The position numbers and the translations under genes are program-made. Under the pieces are notes generated by a model. That model saw only the letters and a program-made list of their open reading frames with translations. It did not search any database and was not told the origin of the DNA. Source: Mollicutes bacterium (GTDB lineage: Bacteria; Bacillota_I; Bacilli_A; Izemoplasmatales; Izemoplasmataceae). Taken from it: DNA of 5,951 nucleotides. Positions 1 through 5,002 of the stretch are shown one piece after another. The stretch covers positions 1-5,951 of the forward strand of contig PWHD01000051.1 of assembly GCA_003555335.1 (NCBI GenBank), written 5' to 3'. The stretch's first letter is position 1. Every line of letters begins with the position of its first letter.

Positions 1-599
1 CGCTCGCTCATCCCGAGTTCGACGGCGATGTTTGAAGCGTGCGTCGTGGTCAGGTTCCCACCAAGCACAATGCCGGCGAGCCCAAGTATGAGAATGATAA
101 CGGATTGTTTCAACGCGGGCACATTACGTTCTGGCAATGCTTCCTTTTTTTCCGTGCGGATGCTTTTAAAGAGCATCGCCATGAAAACGGCGAAAATCAC
201 AAGCAGGATGAGCCCTTCGATCCGGTTCAGATATTCCGCGCCGATGATGGTGAACAAAAACACCATCAACACGATGAAGATGGCGAACGGAAACTCTTTT
301 CTGATGATACGCGTCCGTATGGCAATTGGCGTCAAAATGGCACTGAGGCCTAAAATAAGCAAGAGATTCGCCATAGAGGAACCGACAATGTTTCCGTATG
401 AGAGCTCGCCTTGACCTCTCAAGGCGGCGATGATGCTGACGGCGGCCTCGGGGGCGCTTGTCCCGAAAGCGACAATCGTCAGCCCGACGACAAAGGGACT
501 GATCTTGAAATAATATGCCACATCCGAAGACCCACGGACAAACCAGTCCGCACCCTTGACCAGCAAAGCGATTCCCACAACCAATAACAGAAAGTCCAC
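1..599 (-). CDS. Calcium/sodium antiporter, CaCA superfamily (YrbG-like), partial at left edge
   Basis: An integral membrane cation exchanger that probably moves Ca2+ out against Na+ or H+. About 199 residues are present and the C-terminal part lies beyond position 1. Numbering from the upstream ATG at 608, a first hydrophobic helix (6-17) is followed by the alpha-1 repeat GLTIVAFGTSAPEAAVS (42-58), holding the ion-binding Glu (E54), then GNIVGSSMANLLLILG (72-87). Two further hydrophobic segments follow (108-123, 132-147), then a charged loop (about 148-167) and another helix (169-184). The last residues visible (GMSE) fit the start of the alpha-2 repeat. Family members usually read GTSLPE and GSN, so Ala52 and Ser78 are mild variants. 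I prefer the GTG at 599-597 because AAAGG at 613-609 touches the ATG at 608 and lies only 3 bases from the ATG at 605; GTG is spaced 9. It has its own promoter and is separated from the regulator gene by a terminator. Family assignment is firm; ion specificity is not. Confidence 0.9.
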   Translation of the reverse strand, partial: MDFLLLVVGIALLVKGADWFVRGSSDVAYYFKISPFVVGLTIVAFGTSAPEAAVSIIAALRGQGELSYGNIVGSSMANLLLILGLSAILTPIAIRTRIIRKEFPFAIFIVLMVFLFTIIGAEYLNRIEGLILLVIFAVFMAMLFKSIRTEKKEALPERNVPALKQSVIILILGLAGIVLGGNLTTTHASNIAVELGMSE

Positions 600-608
600 A
601 TGCATCAT

Positions 609-613
609 CCTTT
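609..613 (-). promoter_or_regulatory. Ribosome binding site deciding the antiporter start
   Basis: On the minus strand the sequence is a run of seven A followed by GG, then ATG ATG CAT GTG. The GG abuts the first ATG, is 3 bases from the second and 9 from the in-frame GTG. Normal spacing therefore points to GTG at 599-597. Experimental N-terminal data would settle it. Confidence 0.5.
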
Positions 614-630
614 TTTTCAGTCCTACTTCA

Positions 631-659
631 AGTGTAGCACGGGACTTTCAGGTTGTCAT
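631..659 (-). promoter_or_regulatory. Sigma-A type promoter of the antiporter gene
   Basis: Read on the minus strand, ATGACA (659-654) is followed after exactly 17 bases by TACACT (636-631), and TGC immediately before the -10 gives an extended TGnTACACT. The expected start of transcription is near 624, giving a short leader of about 25 bases. It lies just downstream of the regulator's terminator, so the antiporter is probably expressed independently of the regulator gene. Confidence 0.6.
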
Positions 660-686
660 CCACTAAAGGACGGTAAATGTTTACAT

Positions 687-719
687 AAAAAAACACCCGG
701 CCCTTGAATGGGCCGGGTG
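687..719 (-). terminator. Rho-independent terminator of the GntR regulator gene
   Basis: Perfect 10-bp GC-rich stem CACCCGGCCC (694-703) and GGGCCGGGTG (710-719) with a 6-base loop. Read on the minus strand it is followed by seven T (complement of the A run 687-693). It starts 12 bases after the regulator's stop codon and insulates the antiporter gene from read-through. Confidence 0.93.
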
Positions 720-731
720 ATGGATGAGTGC

Positions 732-1439
732 TTAACGGATGGCGTGCTGAATCAGACGGTACTGGTCGGCACGATAATACGCCTTGACGTATTCGAATGG
801 TCGTCCATTGTCTAAGAACGTGTTCAGTGTGATGTATAGCACCGGCGATTGCTTGGTGATGCTCAGTTCCGGGGCGACGTGCGACGGAGCGAGTTTGGAT
901 TCGATGGTCTGGATGCAATACTGGATTTTCAGGTTAAGGTCGTTTTCGATGTAGTCGTAGAATGAACCGTCGAGAACGTTGTTATCCAGATCTTTGATCA
1001 GTTGTTTCGGTGTGTGGAGCTGTTCGAACAAAACGGGGATTTCGTCTCCGTAGCGTACTCGCTCGATGAAGTATATCTCTTCGCCTTCATTGATGAAAAG
1101 TTTCGCCGCGACTTCCGCACTTGCCGGCATGACTTCTACATTCACAACACGGGTGGAAACCGCGCGGTTCATCGAGTGCATCTGTTCGGTGAAACTGAGG
1201 AGCCCTTGGATTTTCTTTTCGATTTTAGATGTGCCCACAAAGGTTCCCTTGCCTTTGTGACGGTAGATGTAGCCTTCGTTGACAAGGTTGTTGAGTGCTT
1301 GTCTCACGGTCATGCGCGATGTATCGTACATGTCCTTGAGTTCGTTTTCGCTCGGAATCATATCGCCGTGGGCGAGTTCTCCGCTTTTGATCTTGTTTTT
1401 CAGGCTGTTTTCAATGACTTGATAAATTGGTGTCTTCAT
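732..1439 (-). CDS. GntR family transcriptional regulator, HutC subfamily (wHTH + UTRA)
   Basis: A 235-residue DNA-binding regulator, the normal length for the HutC subfamily. The N-terminal winged helix-turn-helix spans about residues 3-69: PIYQVIENSLKNKIKSGEL (4-22), PSENELKDMYDTSRMTVRQAL (29-49) with the recognition helix around 41-52, and the wing RHKGKGTFV (60-68). A UTRA ligand-binding domain follows from about residue 90 to the end, with typical segments ERVRYGDEIPVLFE, GSFYDYIENDLNLKI and NGRPFEYVKAYYRADQYRL. Such domains bind sugars, phosphosugars or similar small metabolites. An upstream in-frame ATG at 1499 exists, but I chose 1439: GGGAGGG (1452-1446) sits 6 bases upstream, and the -10 box and operator fall inside the longer frame. 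The gene is divergent from the ROK kinase gene. The palindromic site over its own promoter suggests autoregulation, and related sites before three plus-strand transcription units suggest they are its targets. The ligand is unknown; TreR- or NagR-like identity cannot be claimed. Confidence 0.93.
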   Translation of the reverse strand: MKTPIYQVIENSLKNKIKSGELAHGDMIPSENELKDMYDTSRMTVRQALNNLVNEGYIYRHKGKGTFVGTSKIEKKIQGLLSFTEQMHSMNRAVSTRVVNVEVMPASAEVAAKLFINEGEEIYFIERVRYGDEIPVLFEQLHTPKQLIKDLDNNVLDGSFYDYIENDLNLKIQYCIQTIESKLAPSHVAPELSITKQSPVLYITLNTFLDNGRPFEYVKAYYRADQYRLIQHAIR

Positions 1440-1445
1440 TCCAGT

Positions 1446-1452
1446 CCCTCCC
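1446..1452 (-). promoter_or_regulatory. Ribosome binding site deciding the GntR start
   Basis: GGGAGGG on the minus strand, 6 bases before the ATG at 1439-1437. No comparable site precedes the upstream in-frame ATG at 1499. Confidence 0.8.
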
Positions 1453-1470
1453 ATTTTTAACTTCCTATCC

Positions 1471-1499
1471 ATTATACAAGAGGTAACATGTTTAAACAA
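1471..1499 (-). promoter_or_regulatory. Promoter of the GntR regulator gene
   Basis: On the minus strand TTGTTT (1499-1494) and a consensus TATAAT (1476-1471) are separated by 17 bases. Transcription would start near 1464, leaving a leader of about 25 bases with a strong ribosome binding site. The -35 hexamer forms one arm of the palindrome 1485-1502, so a protein bound there would block RNA polymerase. Confidence 0.7.
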
Positions 1500-1502
1500 G
1501 TG
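1485..1502. promoter_or_regulatory. Operator-like palindrome O1 at the regulator's own promoter
   Basis: AACATGTTTAAACAAGTG, centre between 1493 and 1494. Seven of nine symmetric pairs match, and 13 of 18 positions agree with the site before the DUF4127 gene (2560-2577). It covers the -35 box and part of the spacer of the regulator promoter. The distance from its centre to the -10 box equals that at 2560-2577. Inferred role: autorepression by the GntR protein. Confidence 0.6.
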
Positions 1503-1541
1503 CTTATTACCCTTTAATGGGTTTTTTTAATGTGTTAGTCC

Positions 1542-1559
1542 GACTTGTATAGTCTGGTT
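1542..1559. promoter_or_regulatory. Operator-like site O2 upstream of the ROK kinase gene
   Basis: GACTTGTATAGTCTGGTT. The left arm ACTTGTAT matches the motif at 2560-2577 closely (read in reverse complement); the right arm is degenerate. Positions 1541-1554 are an exact 14-base reverse complement of 4939-4952, which supports this being a real shared site. It lies about 66 bp upstream of the expected kinase transcription start and 57 bp, centre to centre, from O1, so it may act on either divergent promoter or with O1 by looping. The role is inferred. Confidence 0.55.
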
Positions 1560-1580
1560 GGCGTATTTTTATGGTTTTTA

Positions 1581-1609
1581 TTGCGAGGGAGTGAGCGATG
1601 GTCTATAAT
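1581..1609 (+). promoter_or_regulatory. Promoter of the ROK kinase gene
   Basis: TTGCGA (1581-1586), a 17-base spacer and consensus TATAAT (1604-1609). The expected start is near 1616, which would leave the ATG at 1618 almost leaderless and supports the internal start at 1642. Confidence 0.7.
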
Positions 1610-1629
1610 GGGATTGAATGAACACAATC

Positions 1630-1636
1630 GAGGTGA
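1630..1636 (+). promoter_or_regulatory. Ribosome binding site deciding the ROK kinase start
   Basis: GAGGTGA ends 5 bases before the ATG at 1642. The longer in-frame start at 1618 has no purine-rich site before it and lies about 2 bases from the predicted transcription start. Confidence 0.75.
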
Positions 1637-1641
1637 CAGAT

Positions 1642-2526
1642 ATGAGAAAATTCGCAGCATTCGATATCGGCGGAACGGATATCAAACACGGCATTGTGCT
1701 TGAGGATGGTGACATCATCGAACGTAGCAGCATGGCTACCCGTGCCAGTGAAGGGAAAAGCCAGCTTCTCAGGCGTGTGGCTGAACAGGTAGAACTATAC
1801 AAGCGAAACCATAGCCTGGCCGGCATCGCCATCAGCAGCGCCGGGGTGGTCAATGTGGATGAAGGCAAAATCATGCACACCACCAATGTCATCAAGGACT
1901 ATGACAACACACCGGTGAAGACCATGCTTGAAGAGTCGACCGGACTGAAAACCGAGATCAATAACGACGTAAACTGTTTCGCTTTGTGCGAAGCCCGCAT
2001 CGGCGCAGCCGCCGATGTCTCCGACGCGCTGGTCATGACGGTGGGTACCGGCATCGGCGGCGGCATCCTCATCAACAATGAACTCATCTACGGTGCGAAA
2101 TACGCCGCGGGCGAATGGGGGCACATGGAGATTCCGGGCGGCATGTATGAAACGGTCGCATCCGTCTCCGCACTCGTCAAAGATGCGCGGCATCAGATGG
2201 GACCCCATATCAAAAACGGGCTGGATGTCTTCAACGCTTACGACGGGGGCGACATGGTCGCCAAGGAATGCGTCGAGAAATTCTACACCAACCTCGCCAT
2301 CGGCATCGCCAATCTGATCAGCATCTTCAATCCCGGAAGGATCGTCATCGGCGGAGGCATCTCAGAGCGTGCTACGTTCATCGACGAGCTAACCCGTCAT
2401 CTTGAGAAACATGCCAAGAAAGAGTTCTTTGAATCCGTATCGCTCAAAAGCGCACGGTTTAATAACCTTTCAGGCATGAAAGGCGCCATGTTCCATTTTC
2501 TTGAAATGGAGCAAAAAAGACAATAG
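1642..2526 (+). CDS. ROK family sugar kinase (BglK-like branch, no zinc-cysteine motif)
   Basis: A cytoplasmic ATP-dependent sugar or glycoside kinase of 294 residues, the usual ROK length. Visible motifs are the first phosphate loop DIGGTDIK (8-15), NNDVN (107-111) with the probable catalytic base Asp109, the second phosphate loop VGTGIGGGI (134-142), the sugar-binding Glu-His motif GEWGH (157-161), and NPGRIVIGGGISE (230-242) in the C-terminal lobe. The CxCGxxGC zinc-binding segment found in many ROK glucokinases and fructokinases is absent; its place is taken by GGMYETVASVSALV (166-179). This resembles what I recall of beta-glucoside kinases of the BglK type, but the substrate is not established. 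The gene has its own promoter and an immediate terminator, so it is monocistronic. It is divergent from the GntR gene and probably under its control. It may phosphorylate a sugar released or modified by the neighbouring DUF4127-hydrolase unit; this is inference from context. Confidence 0.92.
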   Translation: MRKFAAFDIGGTDIKHGIVLEDGDIIERSSMATRASEGKSQLLRRVAEQVELYKRNHSLAGIAISSAGVVNVDEGKIMHTTNVIKDYDNTPVKTMLEESTGLKTEINNDVNCFALCEARIGAAADVSDALVMTVGTGIGGGILINNELIYGAKYAAGEWGHMEIPGGMYETVASVSALVKDARHQMGPHIKNGLDVFNAYDGGDMVAKECVEKFYTNLAIGIANLISIFNPGRIVIGGGISERATFIDELTRHLEKHAKKEFFESVSLKSARFNNLSGMKGAMFHFLEMEQKRQ

Positions 2527-2550
2527 AAGGCTGTTTTCAGCCTTTTCTTT
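2527..2550 (+). terminator. Rho-independent terminator after the ROK kinase
   Basis: AAGGCTG (2527-2533), TTTT loop, CAGCCTT (2538-2544), then a T-rich tail (TTCTTT). It begins directly after the TAG stop and separates the kinase transcript from the DUF4127 unit. Confidence 0.85.
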
Positions 2551-2559
2551 TACTTTTTC

Positions 2560-2577
2560 AACTTGAATATACAAGTT
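2560..2577. promoter_or_regulatory. Operator-like palindrome O3 over the DUF4127 promoter
   Basis: AACTTGAATATACAAGTT, centre between 2568 and 2569, with eight of nine symmetric pairs matching. It is the best copy of the motif in the window. The -35 hexamer TTGAAT is its left arm, so binding would exclude RNA polymerase. The pattern fits the TTGTATATACAA-like operators known for some GntR/HutC sugar repressors; binding by the local regulator is inferred. Confidence 0.72.
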
Positions 2578-2591
2578 ACGCATGCTATACT
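2563..2591 (+). promoter_or_regulatory. Promoter of the DUF4127-hydrolase operon
   Basis: TTGAAT (2563-2568), exactly 17 bases, then TATACT (2586-2591) preceded by TGC, an extended -10. The start of transcription is expected near 2598. The leader of about 24 bases carries GGAGG (2611-2615), 6 bases before the ATG. Confidence 0.78.
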
Positions 2592-2621
2592 ATCAATGAC
2601 TATGAACCCCGGAGGATTCCC

Positions 2622-4139
2622 ATGAAAAAAATCGTGATCATGCCTCTTGACGAGAGGCCCTGCAATTACCAGTTCAACCAGTGGCTCGCCGATGATACCG
2701 ACTATGAGATTGTCGCACCGCCGCTTTCCATGCTTGGCAACAAAAAAGAGCCCGGCGATGTCGAGGCGCTTGGCCAATGGCTTTTAGACAACGCACGCGA
2801 CGCGTATGGCGTCGTTGTCGCGGTCGACACCCTGCTTTATAGCGGCATCATCCCTTCAAGGCTGCACTACGATTCAGAAGAAACGTTGAAAGCCCGCCTC
2901 GGTGTGCTCAAAAAGCTCCGTATCAATTATCCCGATCTCGTCATCTATGCGTACAACCTGATCATGCGCAACCCTCGTTATTCAAGCAGTGAAGAAGAAC
3001 CCGACTATTACGAAGACTGGGGACGCGACATCCACCGCTACGGCTATATCCGGCACCGGATGGATCTCGGTGTGGCGGATGAAAGCGAAAAGAAAGAATA
3101 CGCAACCATCGAAAAAAGACTTCCGATGAAGTACTGGGATGATTACTTGAAGCGTCGGGATGTCAACTTCGCCATGAACAAGGCCTTCCTTGAGATGACT
3201 GAGGAAGACGTCATCGATTTCGCCATCGTGCCCCAGGATGATTCTTCCCCCTACGGACTCACCGCGACCGACCAGATACGGGTACGCGACATCATCGCCG
3301 AACTCGACATCGATCACAAGGCCTACATGTATCCCGGTGCGGATGAAGTCACCAACACCCTCTTCGCTCGGATGATCAACCATGACCAAGGCGTCACCCC
3401 GAAAATCAAACTCCATTACACCTCGGACATCGGTCCGACCCTGATTCCACCCTATGAAGACAGACCGCTTGGCACCACGGTGCGCTACCAGGTGCTCGCC
3501 GCCGGCGGCATGGTCAGTGATTCCCTCAAGGAAGCCGACATCCTGCTCATCCTCAATACCCCGGGCGAGGCGATGATCGAAGCGTCCAATTACGAAAACC
3601 GCGGCATCGGCTATAGCGCCTTCAGGAACCTGATCGAAGCCGTTGAGACCGCCGAAATGGCGATCACTCAAGGAAAAAGCGTCGTCATGGGCGATGTGGC
3701 CTATGCCAACGGCGGGGATCCCGATCTGTTACGTCTGCTTCGCCAAAAGAAACTTCTTTACACACTCGGCGGCTATGCGGGATGGAACACCAGTTCGAAC
3801 TCGCTTGGCACATGCATACCCCAAGGCATGATCCATGCTCTCTTCGGGGACAGAAAAGCGCACCGCGACTTCCTCGCCCTGCGTTACATCGAAGACATCG
3901 GCTACTGTACCTTCGTCCGTCAGGCGATCATCCGCGAGGAACTGCCGGGACGCGGCTTGAGCGGCCGTAAGATTGACGGACCGCGCGGCGGTGTGGCCAA
4001 GGTCGTAAGAACCAGACTCCAACACTTCGCCGACAAAGAGCTGACCGACCCCGTGTACGCCGCAAGGATCATCGACAGCTACCAGCCCTGGGACCGCATG
4101 TTCGAAGTCGGACTGACCGTCGAAAGTGTGAAACGATGA
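2622..4139 (+). CDS. DUF4127 family protein of unknown function
   Basis: A 505-residue protein, close to full length for the DUF4127 family as I recall it; no biochemical function is known to me. No signal peptide or membrane segment is seen, so it is probably cytoplasmic. The opening MKKIVIMPLDERPCNYQF (1-18) is the family hallmark. Other conserved-looking, acid- and polar-rich blocks that could line an active site are VDTLLYSGIIPSR (68-80), RNPRYSSSEEEPDYYEDWG (116-134), VPQDDSSPYG (203-212), YPGADEV (237-243), YEDRPLGTTVRY (278-289), VMGDVAYANGGD (355-366) and GYAGWNTSSNSLGT (384-397). The start follows GGAGG at normal spacing. It is first in a two-gene operon and its stop overlaps the hydrolase start (ATGA), implying coupled translation and related roles. 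Operator O3 places it in the probable GntR regulon with a sugar kinase. A sugar- or glycan-processing role is an inference from context only. Confidence 0.87.
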   Translation: MKKIVIMPLDERPCNYQFNQWLADDTDYEIVAPPLSMLGNKKEPGDVEALGQWLLDNARDAYGVVVAVDTLLYSGIIPSRLHYDSEETLKARLGVLKKLRINYPDLVIYAYNLIMRNPRYSSSEEEPDYYEDWGRDIHRYGYIRHRMDLGVADESEKKEYATIEKRLPMKYWDDYLKRRDVNFAMNKAFLEMTEEDVIDFAIVPQDDSSPYGLTATDQIRVRDIIAELDIDHKAYMYPGADEVTNTLFARMINHDQGVTPKIKLHYTSDIGPTLIPPYEDRPLGTTVRYQVLAAGGMVSDSLKEADILLILNTPGEAMIEASNYENRGIGYSAFRNLIEAVETAEMAITQGKSVVMGDVAYANGGDPDLLRLLRQKKLLYTLGGYAGWNTSSNSLGTCIPQGMIHALFGDRKAHRDFLALRYIEDIGYCTFVRQAIIREELPGRGLSGRKIDGPRGGVAKVVRTRLQHFADKELTDPVYAARIIDSYQPWDRMFEVGLTVESVKR

Positions 4140-4885
4140 GCATCCGTCTCACGCACGATACCTATGAAGGCATTCCCTATGTCCGTTATGAAAAAGACAC
4201 CGACGGACCCAAACCGCTCCTCTTCTTCTTCCACGGTTTCACCTCCGACAAGGACAAAGGCATCATGGGAAGAGGGGAGACACTCGCAAACCTCGGATAC
4301 ACAGTCATTGCCATCGATGCCCTTGCCCACGGTGAACGCTACGATGAGACACTCATCGGTGGGTCCGCTTCACAAAAATACCGGCATCTCGTCGATATCA
4401 TTCTGCGCACCGCCGAAGACGCCCTCACACTGTACAACGGACGACTGGTTCAAGACACTACCCTTAAAGCCGAACCCTATGGCGCCTACGGCGTCTCCAT
4501 GGGCGCGGCCATCGCCTTTGCGCTCGCACACCGCCACGCTCCTTGTGAGCATGTCGTTTCGATTGTCGGTTCACCGTCCCTTTACGCCCTTTACGCCTAC
4601 AAACAACGCCTGTTCGAGTGGGCGAAGGATGACGCCTACTTGAAACGGATGGAATACTATCGCACCATCGATCCATTGCTCCATGCGGAACGTTTCACAC
4701 AAAAATCCATCTTCATGGGATGCGGGGTGAACGATGAGGTTGTGCCTTTGCGCTACGCCAGGGCGCTTTACGATGCGTGCGCATCAGATTTGCATGTTTT
4801 AAAAACCTATGACACCGCGCACGAATCGACACCACAAATGCTTGAGGACGCGAATCGTTTCCTTCTTGAGACATTAAAACCATGA
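4136..4885 (+). CDS. Alpha/beta hydrolase (serine esterase/S9-like, YitV-type)
   Basis: A 249-residue single-domain alpha/beta hydrolase without a signal peptide, probably cytoplasmic. The oxyanion segment FFHGF is at 31-35, the nucleophile elbow GVSMG at 119-123 with Ser121, the probable acid Asp200 in GVNDEVVP, and the probable catalytic His229 in DTAHES; the order and spacing fit the fold. A region around 130-185, between the nucleophile and the acid, is rich in Tyr and Lys and may form a lid. It resembles B. subtilis YitV-like esterases and the dienelactone hydrolase/prolyl oligopeptidase clan, but the substrate cannot be deduced. The ATG overlaps the DUF4127 stop in ATGA and the upstream Shine-Dalgarno is weak, so translation is likely coupled to the preceding gene. 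Sharing an operon with DUF4127, it could remove acyl groups from a sugar or glycan intermediate; this is speculative. A terminator follows within 10 bases. Confidence 0.88.
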   Translation: MSIRLTHDTYEGIPYVRYEKDTDGPKPLLFFFHGFTSDKDKGIMGRGETLANLGYTVIAIDALAHGERYDETLIGGSASQKYRHLVDIILRTAEDALTLYNGRLVQDTTLKAEPYGAYGVSMGAAIAFALAHRHAPCEHVVSIVGSPSLYALYAYKQRLFEWAKDDAYLKRMEYYRTIDPLLHAERFTQKSIFMGCGVNDEVVPLRYARALYDACASDLHVLKTYDTAHESTPQMLEDANRFLLETLKP

Positions 4886-4893
4886 CACGTTCC

Positions 4894-4920
4894 AAAAAGC
4901 CGGATTGAGCCGGCTTTTTT
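4894..4920 (+). terminator. Rho-independent terminator ending the DUF4127-hydrolase operon
   Basis: AAGCCGG (4897-4903), loop ATTGAG, CCGGCTT (4910-4916), with five A before and a T run to 4920. The flanking A and T tracts can extend the stem and would allow some function in both directions. Confidence 0.92.
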
Positions 4921-4933
4921 GTTGTAATTTCGT

Positions 4934-4951
4934 TAATTGACTATACAAGTC
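4934..4951. promoter_or_regulatory. Operator-like site O4 upstream of the 5003 gene
   Basis: TAATTGACTATACAAGTC. The core TTGACTATACAA differs from the O3 core TTGAATATACAA at one base, and 4939-4952 is the exact reverse complement of 1541-1554. As in O3, a -35-like hexamer (TTGACT, 4937-4942) forms the left arm. This places the downstream unknown gene in the same inferred regulon. Confidence 0.65.
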
Positions 4952-4972
4952 GTTCCCCTTTTGTGATACAAT
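4937..4972 (+). promoter_or_regulatory. Probable promoter region of the 5003 gene
   Basis: An extended -10 TGATACAAT (TACAAT at 4967-4972) is clear and would start transcription near 4979. The good -35-like TTGACT (4937-4942) is 24 bases away, too far for a standard promoter, and the hexamer at the right distance (TACAAG, 4944-4949) is poor. Either the promoter relies on the extended -10 and activation or relief at O4, or I have the wrong -10. Confidence 0.45.
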
Positions 4973-5002
4973 TGAAGTGACAATAATTGGAGGTAATCAA
5001 AC

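Noticed and set aside
28..414. Plus-strand frames at 28-414 and 39-353
   Set aside because: They are antisense to the antiporter, whose repeat motifs are unmistakable on the minus strand.
1002..1460. Long plus-strand open frame opposite the GntR gene
   Set aside because: It is antisense to a well-supported wHTH-UTRA protein, has no ribosome binding site, and its translation lacks any recognisable domain.
1473..1480. TATACAAG as a fifth operator
   Set aside because: It matches one half-site but its other half is unrelated to the motif, and it coincides with the -10 box of the regulator promoter. At best it is a half-site.
1509..1527. Hairpin ACCC-TTTAAT-GGGT followed by a T run, as a plus-strand terminator
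   Set aside because: The stem is only 4 bp and no plus-strand gene ends just upstream. It is probably an AT-rich coincidence.
1618..1641. Upstream ATG as the ROK kinase start
   Set aside because: It falls about two bases from the predicted transcription start and has no Shine-Dalgarno, whereas the ATG at 1642 has GAGGTGA and begins exactly at the family's normal N-terminus.
1795..2208. Minus-strand frame inside the ROK kinase gene
   Set aside because: It lies opposite the conserved kinase motifs and has no translation signals of its own.
2982..3671. 229-codon minus-strand open frame inside the DUF4127 gene
   Set aside because: It is the complement of a clear family protein and has no promoter or ribosome binding site. 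Long antisense frames are expected at this base composition.
4164..4643. Plus-strand frame within the hydrolase gene
   Set aside because: It is out of frame with the complete alpha/beta hydrolase, is low-complexity Ser/Thr/Pro-rich, and lacks motifs.
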